The position numbers and the translations under genes are program-made. A DNA stretch of 5,105 nucleotides from Cytophagales bacterium (lineage in GTDB: Bacteria > Bacteroidota > Bacteroidia > Cytophagales > ES-bin-26). This document shows, piece by piece, positions 1-5,105 of the stretch. The stretch lies in NCBI GenBank assembly GCA_014379925.1, contig JACMKY010000048.1, forward strand, positions 1 through 5,105. Reading direction: 5' to 3'. The notes below the pieces were generated by a model. That model was not told the origin of the DNA, ran no database searches, and was given only the letters and a program-made list of their open reading frames with translations. The first letter of the stretch is position 1; every line of letters begins with the position of its first letter.

Positions 1-1706
1 ACATTTTTCGCTGCCCCGTCCTGGGCGATGAGTTTGGCGAGCGTTTCGTTGATGATCACGTGGTTGCTGTCGGCGGCGGCGTTCGGGTAAAAATCCCGGC
101 CGGCCCGCAGTTGCATGCCCATCGTGGTCAGGTATTCGGGCGAAACGCCTTCCTGGGTGATCAACACCTCCCGGGTGGGATCTTTGCCCGGCCAGGCCCA
201 TCCCGAGCCGTTGCTACCCAATTCCAGCACGGTGCTGTTGCTCGTCGCCGCGTTGCTCACCACGCCGGTAGCGAGCAGGTCACTTTTGACGGCTGAAAAG
301 TGATCGGCCAGGTTTCCCCGCAAATCCAGGTAAATCAGGTTTTGCCGGTCGTAACCCAGCGGTAGGTCCTTGACGTGCTGCACCTGCTGGTAAACGATTC
401 CCGTGCCGATCATCAGGACCATCGACACGGCAAACTGGGCGACGACCAATCCCTTCCGGACGAAGCCGGCCCCCGCGTTGGTCTTGATCCGCAAGCCCTT
501 CAGCACGGCAACGGGGTTGAAGGAAGAAAGGTAGAAGGCGGGGTAGCTCCCGGCAATCAAGCCGCTGACCAACCCGATGGCCAACAACCCCCCCGCGTAG
601 ACGGGATCGAAAACGTTGAACGTCAATTTCTTTTCCACCAGCGCATTGAAGCCCGGCAGGGCCGCGTACACGAGCCCAACTGCCACCAACACCGCCACCG
701 AAGACATCACCAGCGACTCGCCCATGAACTGGCCGACGAGCATGCGTTGATCGGCCCCCAGCACCTTCCGCACGCCCACCTCCCGGGCGCGTTGTTCCGA
801 ACGGGCCGTGGCCAGGTTCATGAAGTTGACGCAGGCGATGAGCAGGATGATCCAGGCGATGAGGGTGAACAGCTTCACGTACTTGATGCGGCCACCGGCC
901 TGCTTGCCATCCTGGAATTTGTCGTACAGACGCCATTCGTTGACCGAGAACAGAAAGCATTTCGTCTCCACGGTCGCGGCTTTGGTTTTGAGAAAACCGT
1001 ACAGTTGTTTATCCACTGCGGCCGGGTCGGCCGCGGGTTGCAGTTCGACGAACGTGGCGATGCCATTGTTGCCCCACTCCTTGAGCCACGTGTTCTTGGC
1101 TTCGAACAGGATGAAAGGTGCCAGCCAATCGAATTCGAAGGAGGTGTTGGCGGGCAGGTCGCGCACGACCCCCGTGACGGTGTAATCCCGTTCGTTGTTT
1201 ACTTTCAGCGTTTTCCCGATCGGATCGGCCTTGCCAAAAAACCGATTTGCCATTTTCTCGCTAATCACCAGCGTATGAACCTGGTCAAAGGCTCCCCGTG
1301 CCTTTCCTTTCACGAAGGGCAAGGTGAACATCGAAAAGAAGGCGGAGTCCACGTAGTGTCCCTTTTCGTAAATGGCTTGGTCGCCCCGGGCAAACAGCGC
1401 CCGTTCGTCCCAGCCCATCCGGGCGGTGTTGCGTACGCCGGGTATTTCGGCTTTGACGGCCCCGGCAAACGGACCCGGCGTGGCGCGGAAAGTGGACGTG
1501 ATCCCGTCGTAGGTCTGGTTTTCCATGACGCGGTACAAGACATTCCGCTTTTCGAACTGGTGGTTGTAGGCCAGCTCATCCGCCACCCACCGCAGAATCA
1601 GGGCCGCGCAGGCGATGCCCACCGCCAAGCCAATGAGGTTGAGAAAGCCGTAGCTTTTGTTGGTCCACAGGTTGCGGAGTGCGGTTTTGAGGTAGTTACG
1701 CAGCAT
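1..1706 (-). CDS. MacB/FtsX-type ABC transporter permease, C-terminus cut by window edge
   Basis: Inner-membrane permease of the MacB_PCD/FtsX type, expected to work with a separate ATPase; its substrate cannot be told from sequence. The frame is open from ATG at 1706 to the left edge with no stop, giving 568 residues of an expected ~790. The N-terminus MLRNYLKTALRNL matches the complete paralogue at 2422-4791, which supports this start. Visible parts: TM1 about 20-41; a periplasmic MacB-like domain about 42-278 with a WGNNG motif at 211-215, shared with the paralogue (212-216); a first FtsX-type block with TM2 279-301, the coupling-type motif EVGVRKVLGA at 309-318, TM3 332-350, TM4 371-393 and TM5 419-438; then most of the second periplasmic domain. 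The second FtsX block lies outside the window. No ribosome binding site is evident. The next gene upstream on this strand is the other permease, about 715 bp away, with an opposite-strand toxin-antitoxin pair between. Family assignment is confident; transport versus mechanotransmission role is unknown. Confidence 0.93.
   Translation of the reverse strand, partial: MLRNYLKTALRNLWTNKSYGFLNLIGLAVGIACAALILRWVADELAYNHQFEKRNVLYRVMENQTYDGITSTFRATPGPFAGAVKAEIPGVRNTARMGWDERALFARGDQAIYEKGHYVDSAFFSMFTLPFVKGKARGAFDQVHTLVISEKMANRFFGKADPIGKTLKVNNERDYTVTGVVRDLPANTSFEFDWLAPFILFEAKNTWLKEWGNNGIATFVELQPAADPAAVDKQLYGFLKTKAATVETKCFLFSVNEWRLYDKFQDGKQAGGRIKYVKLFTLIAWIILLIACVNFMNLATARSEQRAREVGVRKVLGADQRMLVGQFMGESLVMSSVAVLVAVGLVYAALPGFNALVEKKLTFNVFDPVYAGGLLAIGLVSGLIAGSYPAFYLSSFNPVAVLKGLRIKTNAGAGFVRKGLVVAQFAVSMVLMIGTGIVYQQVQHVKDLPLGYDRQNLIYLDLRGNLADHFSAVKSDLLATGVVSNAATSNSTVLELGSNGSGWAWPGKDPTREVLITQEGVSPEYLTTMGMQLRAGRDFYPNAAADSNHVIINETLAKLIAQDGAAKN
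802..850 (+). repeat. Near-identical 49-bp segment shared by the two permease genes (copy 1)
   Basis: This segment matches 3872-3920 at 48 of 49 bases; the only difference is C at 830 against T at 3900. Both copies encode the end of TM2 and the NFMNLATAR motif just before the FtsX coupling helix. They lie in the same orientation about 3.07 kb apart. It is a conserved coding segment, not a separate element, but it is long enough to serve as a homology tract for recombination or gene conversion. Confidence 0.85.
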
Positions 1707-1739
1707 GTCTGAACCGGGATTTATTGAGTTTACAAGATG
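1707..1739 (+). repeat. Degenerate copy of GTCTGAAC-YGGGATT intergenic element next to permease start
   Basis: Starts with GTCTGAACCGGGATT, which matches 5041-5055 at 14 of 15 bases. The downstream part has GATT-like words at 1718, 1726 (GAGTT) and 1736 (GATG), a degraded version of the 9-bp periodicity seen at 5052-5092. It abuts the ATG of the partial permease (start codon 1704-1706), so in the permease mRNA it would form the immediate 5' leader. Similar GTCTGAA..GGATT-type sequences are, from memory and unchecked, dispersed in Bacteroidota genomes. The shared motif is certain; calling it a dispersed element is inference. Confidence 0.55.
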
Positions 1740-1752
1740 GATACGTTTTTTG

Positions 1753-1760
1753 TACCTTTG
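1753..1760 (+). promoter_or_regulatory. Candidate Bacteroidota -7 element for the toxin-antitoxin pair
   Basis: TACCTTTG fits the Bacteroidota -7 consensus TAnnTTTG exactly. It would start a transcript near 1767, leaving about 30 nt of leader before the GTG at 1798. The best upstream TTG (1724-1726) is 26 bp away, longer than the usual spacing, so the -33 element is not convincing. A TATAAT word at 1784-1789 is too close to the start codon to be the main promoter unless the message is nearly leaderless. Confidence 0.45.
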
Positions 1761-1781
1761 TCTCCTTCACTGGCAACCCTA

Positions 1782-1792
1782 CGTATAATACG
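1782..1792. promoter_or_regulatory. Short palindrome CGTATAATACG, possible autoregulatory operator
   Basis: CGTAT-A-ATACG is a perfect palindrome around one central base, 5 bp before the GTG start of the antitoxin candidate. Type II antitoxins commonly repress their own operon by binding palindromes at the promoter, and the position fits that. The arms are only 5 bp and AT-rich, so chance is a real alternative. Confidence 0.3.
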
Positions 1793-1797
1793 CTACC

Positions 1798-2010
1798 GTG
1801 TACCGAGAAATACTGGTTCCTACCGACACCAAGCTGACAATTGAATTGCCCCGGGAAATGGTTGGCAAATCCATCGAGGTTATCGCCTTTGCGATTGAAG
1901 CCTACCAACCGGAGGCTGCTCGAATCAAAGAAGCATTCGAATTTTGGCAACAACACTGCGTTGACCTGAGCGATTTTAAATTCGACCGCGACGATGCCAA
2001 CGAGCGCTAG
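1798..2010 (+). CDS. Small antitoxin candidate (VapB-like role) of a PIN toxin-antitoxin pair
   Basis: A 70-residue acidic protein. The start is GTG at 1798: an in-frame stop at 1786-1788 excludes a longer form, and the next ATG (residue 21) would remove the N-terminal strand-rich segment. Residues 1-35 contain ILVPTDTKLTIELPREMVGK followed by IEVIAF, consistent with a small beta-rich dimerisation/DNA-binding region. Residues 44-70 are charged and aromatic (EAFEFWQQH, then FKFDRDDANER), resembling a toxin-binding tail. The stop overlaps the start of the PIN gene by 17 bp, so the two are probably translationally coupled. Its role is inferred mainly from its size, order and overlap with a PIN gene; I do not recognise a named DNA-binding fold with certainty. 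GC content is well below that of the flanking permeases. Confidence 0.75.
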   Translation: MYREILVPTDTKLTIELPREMVGKSIEVIAFAIEAYQPEAARIKEAFEFWQQHCVDLSDFKFDRDDANER

Positions 2011-2401
2011 TTTTTTTCTGGATTCCAACGTCGTTTTGTACGTTTTGGACAAGGCTACTTCCAAAAACTCCATTGCACTCGCATTGATCAAGCAAAGACC
2101 GGTCATCAGCACCCAGGTCGTTCTGGAAAATGTAAATGTCTGTCTCAGAAAGTTTAAATTCACCAAACAAGACGCCCATCAGCACGGCACGAACCTAATG
2201 AATACCTGCCTGGTTAAATTAATTGATCAGGTTACCATCCAGCAGGCTTTTGAAATTTCGGTTACCCATCAGCTTTCTCACTGGGATAGCCTGATTGTTG
2301 CTTCCGCTCTCCAAAATCATTGTTCGATCCTCTATTCGGAAGACCTCCACCACAGCCAGATGATCGAAGGTCGGTTGACCATTCTGAATCCATTTGTCTG
2401 A
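1994..2401 (+). CDS. PIN-domain protein, VapC-like ribonuclease toxin candidate
   Basis: A 135-residue single-domain PIN protein, the usual size for VapC-type toxins, which are Mg2+-dependent RNases that cleave tRNA or rRNA. The acidic active-site set looks intact: D10 in FFLDSNVVLY, E45 in VVLENVNVCLRK, D98 in HWDSLIVASAL and D117 in LYSEDLHHSQ. The protein ends in RLTILNPF, typical of PIN toxins of this kind. The ATG at 1994 lies inside the end of the antitoxin candidate (17-bp overlap), and no separate ribosome binding site is seen, so coupling to the upstream gene is likely. The stop at 2399-2401 is 20 bp from the stop of the convergent permease, with no hairpin terminator between. Lower GC than its neighbours (about 40-48% in counted lines) suggests transfer. 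The PIN assignment is confident; the target RNA is unknown. Confidence 0.9.
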   Translation: MPTSASFFLDSNVVLYVLDKATSKNSIALALIKQRPVISTQVVLENVNVCLRKFKFTKQDAHQHGTNLMNTCLVKLIDQVTIQQAFEISVTHQLSHWDSLIVASALQNHCSILYSEDLHHSQMIEGRLTILNPFV

Positions 2402-2421
2402 TTTCAACCGTCAATTCTTTC

Positions 2422-4791
2422 TCACTCCGTCCGTAGGCTCTTCACCGGATTGGCCACCGCCGCCTTGATGGCCTGGAAACTCACCGTCAGCAGGGCGATC
2501 AGCAGCGCCGCCAGGCCCGCCAGCGCGAACACGCCCCAGCCGATGGGGGTCCGGTAGGCGAAGTCGGCCAGCCAGCGGTTGGTGGCCCACCAAGCCAGCG
2601 GCCAGGCGATCAGGTTGGCCAGCAGCACCAGTTTCAGGAAATCCGTGGAAAGCAGCGCGACGATGTCGCCCACCGACGCCCCCAGCACTTTGCGAACCCC
2701 GATCTCCTTGGTGCGTTGCTCGGCGGTGAAAGCGGCCAATCCCAGCAGGCCCAGGCAGGAAATGAAGATGGCCAGGAAGGCGAAGTAGTTCGACAACTTG
2801 CCCACGACCTGTTCGCTCTGGTAGAGTTTCTGGTACTCTTCGTCCGAGAAATAATAGGTGAACGGAAACTTCGGATTCAATTGCTTAGTCAGCTTCTCCA
2901 GACTGGCCAGGGCCTCTTTGGTCTGGCCCGGCTCGGTTCGGATCAGGGCACTGCCGTAATCGTCGGTTTCTCCCAGGCGGAGAATCAACGGTTGGATGGG
3001 TTCGTGGAAGGAATTGAAGTGAAAATCCTTCACCACCCCCACAATTTTCCCTTTCTTCTGCCAAAAGGTAAGGGGTTGGTTAATCGGATCGCGGTAGCCG
3101 ATCCGCTGCCAGGCCGCCTCGTTGATGAGGTAGCTCACCGAGTCGGTGGCAAACGCTTTCGAGAAATCCCGGCCTTGCAACACCTTCAGGTTCATCGTCT
3201 TCACGAAGTCGTAGCCCACGGCCGCCTGCGTAAACAGGATCGAGACGTTGGGGTCCTTGCCGGTCCAGTCCACGCCGCCGGTGTTGTTTTCAATCTGGGT
3301 GGGGGTTTGGCTGATGCGGGAGACGAGCCGGATACCGGGCAGCCGGGAAACCTCCTGCTTAAAGAGGGCATACTTCCCCGTCAGGTCGCCTTCCAGGGGA
3401 AGGTAGACCAGGTTTGCGCGGTCGTAGCCCAGGTTTTTGGTTTGGGCGTACTCCACCTGACGGGAAACCACGATGGTGCCGATGATGAGCGCAATCGAGA
3501 GGACGAACTGGAAAATCACCAAGCCCCGCCGAAACCATCCCGCCCCGGGTCCCAACCTCAACGTACCCTTCAGCACGCGGATCGGGTTGAGCGACGAAAG
3601 GAACAAGGCCGGGTAGCTGCCGGCCACCAACCCGGTGGCAATCATCAGCCCCAACAGGCTCAGCCAGAAAGCCGGCGTCCCGAACGGAAGCGCGATCTGC
3701 TTGCCCGTCAGGGTGTTGAAACCCGGTAGTAATAGCACGATCAAGGCCAGCGAAACCAGGACGGCAAAAAACGTGAGCAGCAGGGCCTCGCCCAGAAACT
3801 GGCCCACCAGCAACGCCCGCACCGCCCCGACCACCTTCCGGATGCCCACTTCCTTGGCCCGCTGCACCGAGCGGGCCGTGGCCAGGTTCATGAAGTTGAT
3901 GCAGGCGATGAGCAGGATGAACACGGCCACCAGGCCGAAGAGCCGCACGTAGGCCACCCGTCCGCCGTCGGGCTGGCCGTTCTTGAAAACGCCGTTGAGG
4001 TACATGGCATCGAAGCGCTGAAGACCCAGTTCAATGCGGAAGCTCTTGCTTTGGTCTTTGTTGTAGGCATCCAGGAAGCGCTTGATCTTGGTTGCCACCC
4101 GGACCGGATCGGCATCGGGGCGGAGCATCACCAGCGTGTGGGGGCCGTTGTTGCCCCACTGCTTGGCCCACGCATTGTCTTCCAGGAACAGTTGCCAATT
4201 GATGAGGTAGTCGAACTTACTGGAAGCCGTGGGCGGCAGGTTCTCGTACACCGCCGTCACCATCAGGTCTTTCCGATCCTCGTAGCGCAGGGTTTTTCCC
4301 ATCGCCGCTTCGGGACTGCCGAAGTAGTTCACGGCCATCTTGCGCGAAATGGCGATGCTGGTTGGGTTGGCCAGCGCCGTTTCGGGCGTGCCCCGCAGGA
4401 GCGGGTAGCTGAACATCCGGAAGTAATCGGCCCCGGCGTGGTTGCCCGATTCCTTGTTGATTTTGTTGCCCACGGCGAAAGTTGCCTTGTTTTCCCACGC
4501 GAAGCCGGAAGCGTACCGAATTTCGGGAATCACCTTCTTCAACTCCTCCGCCAGTACCCCCGGCGTGAAGTGCCCGGCCTCCACTTTTCCGTCGTAGTAC
4601 TGCCGTTCGTAGACGCTGAAAAGTTGGGGCGCGTGGGCGTGGAACGCATCCACGCTCCGTTCGTCGCGCACCCAGAGCAAAATGAGCAGGCTGCACGCCA
4701 GGCCCAGGGCCAGCCCCAGGATGTTGATCAGCGAGAAGACCCGGTGGCGGAGCAGGTTCCGCAGGGCAACAGTCAGGTAGTTACGGAGCAT
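2422..4791 (-). CDS. MacB/FtsX-type ABC transporter permease, complete
   Basis: A full-length 789-residue inner-membrane permease with duplicated MacB_PCD plus FtsX architecture and eight predicted membrane segments. TM1 is about 19-41, followed by periplasmic domain 1 (42-283, WGNNG at 212-216). The first FtsX block has TM2 284-306, EVGIRKVVGA at 314-323, TM3 336-355, TM4 374-398 and TM5 423-443. Periplasmic domain 2 spans about 445-670. The second FtsX block has TM6 671-690, EIGVRKVLGA at 696-705, TM7 718-738 and TM8 750-770. The protein ends NPVKSLRTE. A TTG two codons upstream (4797) is open, but ATG at 4791 aligns MLRNYLTVALRNL with the start of the paralogue and is preferred. The 5' leader is AT-rich without a Shine-Dalgarno sequence, as is common in Bacteroidota. 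No ATPase gene is adjacent. Proteins of this type either export substrates or transmit ATPase-driven motion to the periplasm; which applies here is unknown. Confidence 0.96.
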   Translation of the reverse strand: MLRNYLTVALRNLLRHRVFSLINILGLALGLACSLLILLWVRDERSVDAFHAHAPQLFSVYERQYYDGKVEAGHFTPGVLAEELKKVIPEIRYASGFAWENKATFAVGNKINKESGNHAGADYFRMFSYPLLRGTPETALANPTSIAISRKMAVNYFGSPEAAMGKTLRYEDRKDLMVTAVYENLPPTASSKFDYLINWQLFLEDNAWAKQWGNNGPHTLVMLRPDADPVRVATKIKRFLDAYNKDQSKSFRIELGLQRFDAMYLNGVFKNGQPDGGRVAYVRLFGLVAVFILLIACINFMNLATARSVQRAKEVGIRKVVGAVRALLVGQFLGEALLLTFFAVLVSLALIVLLLPGFNTLTGKQIALPFGTPAFWLSLLGLMIATGLVAGSYPALFLSSLNPIRVLKGTLRLGPGAGWFRRGLVIFQFVLSIALIIGTIVVSRQVEYAQTKNLGYDRANLVYLPLEGDLTGKYALFKQEVSRLPGIRLVSRISQTPTQIENNTGGVDWTGKDPNVSILFTQAAVGYDFVKTMNLKVLQGRDFSKAFATDSVSYLINEAAWQRIGYRDPINQPLTFWQKKGKIVGVVKDFHFNSFHEPIQPLILRLGETDDYGSALIRTEPGQTKEALASLEKLTKQLNPKFPFTYYFSDEEYQKLYQSEQVVGKLSNYFAFLAIFISCLGLLGLAAFTAEQRTKEIGVRKVLGASVGDIVALLSTDFLKLVLLANLIAWPLAWWATNRWLADFAYRTPIGWGVFALAGLAALLIALLTVSFQAIKAAVANPVKSLRTE
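3872..3920 (+). repeat. Near-identical 49-bp segment shared by the two permease genes (copy 2)
   Basis: Partner of 802-850 (48 of 49 bases identical, direct orientation), encoding the end of TM2 and the NFMNLATAR motif of the complete permease. The sequence immediately beyond both ends diverges, so this is the most conserved nucleotide tract I noticed between the two genes. Confidence 0.85.
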
Positions 4792-4805
4792 ATTCAATTA
4801 TTAAT

Positions 4806-4838
4806 GGTCATGCTGAGCGATAGTGAGCGCAGTCGAAC
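4806..4838 (-). repeat. Dispersed-repeat-like segment in the permease 5' leader
   Basis: On the plus strand it begins GGTCATGCTGAGCG, contains TGAGCG twice (4814-4819 and 4824-4829) and ends AGTCGAAC. Sequences of the form GTCATGCTGAGCG..AGTCGAA are, from memory and unchecked, abundant between genes in Bacteroidota genomes. It lies downstream of the predicted transcription start, so it would be transcribed as part of the 5' untranslated leader of the complete permease. Pairing within it is weak (GCG 4817-4819 with CGC 4828-4830), so I do not claim a stable hairpin. Confidence 0.45.
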
Positions 4839-4880
4839 TACGAACCACAACCATCAAAAAGCGGGTCATCGTTCACTGGT

Positions 4881-4895
4881 ACAAACGGCTTGCCA
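4881..4895 (-). promoter_or_regulatory. Sigma-54-like -24/-12 promoter of the complete permease
   Basis: Read on the minus strand this is TGGCAAGCCGTTTGT, against the RpoN consensus TGGCACG-N4-TTGC. The GG of the -24 element and G of the -12 element have the required 10-base gap; the differences are A for C after TGGCA and T for the final C. Initiation would fall near 4869, giving a leader of about 78 nt to the ATG at 4791. The twin palindromes at 4960-4996 would then be centred near -98 and -119, the usual range for NtrC-family enhancer sites. The match is imperfect and no regulator is in the window. Confidence 0.5.
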
Positions 4896-4900
4896 TCCAG

Positions 4901-4928
4901 CAAACTTGACCTATTTCGTTGAATCAAA
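4901..4928 (-). promoter_or_regulatory. Alternative primary-sigma promoter, weak match
   Basis: On the minus strand TTTG (4925-4928) is followed after 16 bases by CAAGTTTG (4901-4908), one mismatch from the Bacteroidota -7 element TAnnTTTG. Spacing is slightly short. This competes with the sigma-54-like promoter as the start site of the permease transcript; with it, the palindromes would lie about 70-90 bp upstream of the start. Confidence 0.25.
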
Positions 4929-4959
4929 TCAACTTACCGAAATTCGTTTTTCGCGCGGG

Positions 4960-4996
4960 TGTCCGGAATCGGACAACCATCGTCCGTTAGCGGACA
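4960..4996. promoter_or_regulatory. Twin palindromic operator candidate, GTCCG-N4-CGGAC twice
   Basis: The first site is TGTCCGGAATCGGACA (4960-4975), with 6-bp arms and a 4-base centre. The second (4982-4995) has arms GTCCG and CGGAC around TTAG, with a trailing A at 4996 that matches the first site. Starts are 21 bp apart, two helical turns, so two dimers would bind on the same face of the DNA. The spacers differ (GAAT, TTAG) while the arms are identical, as expected for a protein-binding site. Position relative to the sigma-54-like promoter suggests an enhancer-binding protein; a repressor or a structural role is also possible. Confidence 0.6.
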
Positions 4997-4998
4997 AA

Positions 4999-5044
4999 GT
5001 CTAGGCGACCCCGTCTAGGCGACCCCGTCTAGGCGACCCCGTCT
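4999..5044 (+). repeat. 14-bp tandem repeat, 3.3 copies
   Basis: Three perfect copies of GTCTAGGCGACCCC occupy 4999-5012, 5013-5026 and 5027-5040, followed by a partial GTCT (5041-5044) that is also the beginning of the GTCTGAAC motif of the next element. Each unit alternates GTC and GAC words, so either strand can form short self-complementary pairings. The perfect copies indicate recent expansion by slippage. GC is much higher than in the AT-rich sequence on either side. Confidence 0.9.
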
Positions 5045-5092
5045 GAACTGGGATTCAGATGATTCAGATGATTGAAGGGATTAAACCAGATT
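5041..5092 (+). repeat. GTCTGAAC-TGGGATT element with 9-bp periodic GATT
   Basis: Begins with GTCTGAACTGGGATT and continues with GATT words starting at 5052, 5061, 5070, 5079 and 5089, that is spacings of 9, 9, 9 and 10 bases. The first 15 bases recur with one change at 1707-1721 beside the start codon of the other permease, and in both copies the first GATT lies 11 bases after the element start. Any continuation past the right edge cannot be seen. No protein or RNA function is evident; it may be a degenerate short tandem repeat belonging to a dispersed family. Confidence 0.6.
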
Positions 5093-5105
5093 ACAACAGC
5101 TAGCC

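Larger units (their letters stand above)
4792..5105. other. Signal-rich intergenic region without a convincing gene
   Basis: These 314 bases upstream of the complete permease contain no plausible coding region; the open frames crossing it are continuations of antisense frames of the permease. In order from the permease outward it holds an AT-rich leader, a dispersed-repeat-like segment, a sigma-54-like promoter, an alternative TTTG-type promoter, two palindromes, a 14-bp tandem repeat and a GATT-periodic repeat. Each is listed separately. Confidence 0.7.

Noticed and set aside
375..1712. 445-codon plus-strand open frame opposite the partial permease
   Set aside because: It is antisense to a strongly conserved permease, and its translation is rich in H, Q, R and G with no domain or membrane pattern; long antisense frames are expected in GC-rich coding DNA.
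1738..1754. Sigma-54-like TGG..TTGT sequence upstream of the antitoxin candidate
   Set aside because: The gap between GG and the downstream GT is 11 instead of 10 bases and the -24 element is poor; the TACCTTTG element explains the region better.
1696..2166. 156-codon minus-strand open frame opposite the toxin-antitoxin pair
   Set aside because: It overlaps the well-supported antitoxin and PIN genes in antisense and also the start of the partial permease; its translation resembles no family I know.
2369..2380. GGTC-GGTT-GACC hairpin near the end of the PIN gene as a terminator
   Set aside because: The stem is only 4 bp, lies within coding sequence and has no T-run after it.
2716..3729. 337-codon plus-strand open frame opposite the complete permease
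   Set aside because: Antisense shadow of the permease coding sequence, with no recognisable motif and no start signals.
4792..4797. TTG start at 4797 for the complete permease
   Set aside because: It adds only two residues, while the ATG at 4791 aligns exactly with the start of the paralogous permease.
4051..5004. 317-codon plus-strand open frame running from the permease antisense into the intergenic region
   Set aside because: Most of it is antisense to the permease; the tail crosses the repeat, promoter and palindromes and shows no protein-like features.
4999..5092. CRISPR array
   Set aside because: The 14-bp copies are directly adjacent with no spacers, and the GATT repeat has a 9-bp period; neither has repeat-spacer architecture.

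Overview
The window looks like chromosomal DNA of a member of the Bacteroidota, most likely a fairly GC-rich Cytophagales/Spirosomaceae-type organism. This rests on three things: the two large permeases are of the MacB/FtsX double-domain kind that is expanded in that phylum, a TAnnTTTG-type -7 promoter element is present, and start codons lack clear Shine-Dalgarno sequences. The genus is inferred, not shown.

Layout, left to right. Positions 1-1706 (minus strand) hold the first 568 residues of an ABC-transporter permease whose C-terminus lies beyond the left edge. Positions 1798-2401 (plus strand) hold a compact toxin-antitoxin-like pair: a 70-residue antitoxin candidate with a GTG start, overlapped by 17 bp by a 135-residue PIN-domain protein (VapC-like ribonuclease candidate). 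Positions 2422-4791 (minus strand) hold a complete 789-residue paralogous permease. The last 314 bp (4792-5105) carry no convincing gene but are dense in signals: a dispersed-repeat-like sequence, a sigma-54-like -24/-12 promoter for the permease, two GTCCG-N4-CGGAC palindromes 21 bp apart, a 14-bp tandem repeat, and a repeat with 9-bp periodic GATT.

How the parts relate. The permeases are tandem paralogues transcribed leftward. The toxin-antitoxin pair lies between them in the opposite orientation and has clearly lower GC (about 45% against 60-68% in hand-counted 60-base lines), so it looks like an acquired cassette. It runs convergently into the end of the complete permease with a 20-bp gap, and its upstream side is divergent from the partial permease. 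No ABC ATPase gene is visible, so the ATPase partner would have to be encoded elsewhere. The complete permease appears to have its own regulated promoter, possibly activated by an NtrC-type enhancer-binding protein at the twin palindromes. The partial permease has no equivalent signals in its 91-bp upstream gap.

The least explained part is the noncoding region at the right end. A 15-bp motif there (GTCTGAACTGGGATT) recurs with one change directly upstream of the start codon of the other permease, suggesting a dispersed intergenic element associated with these genes.
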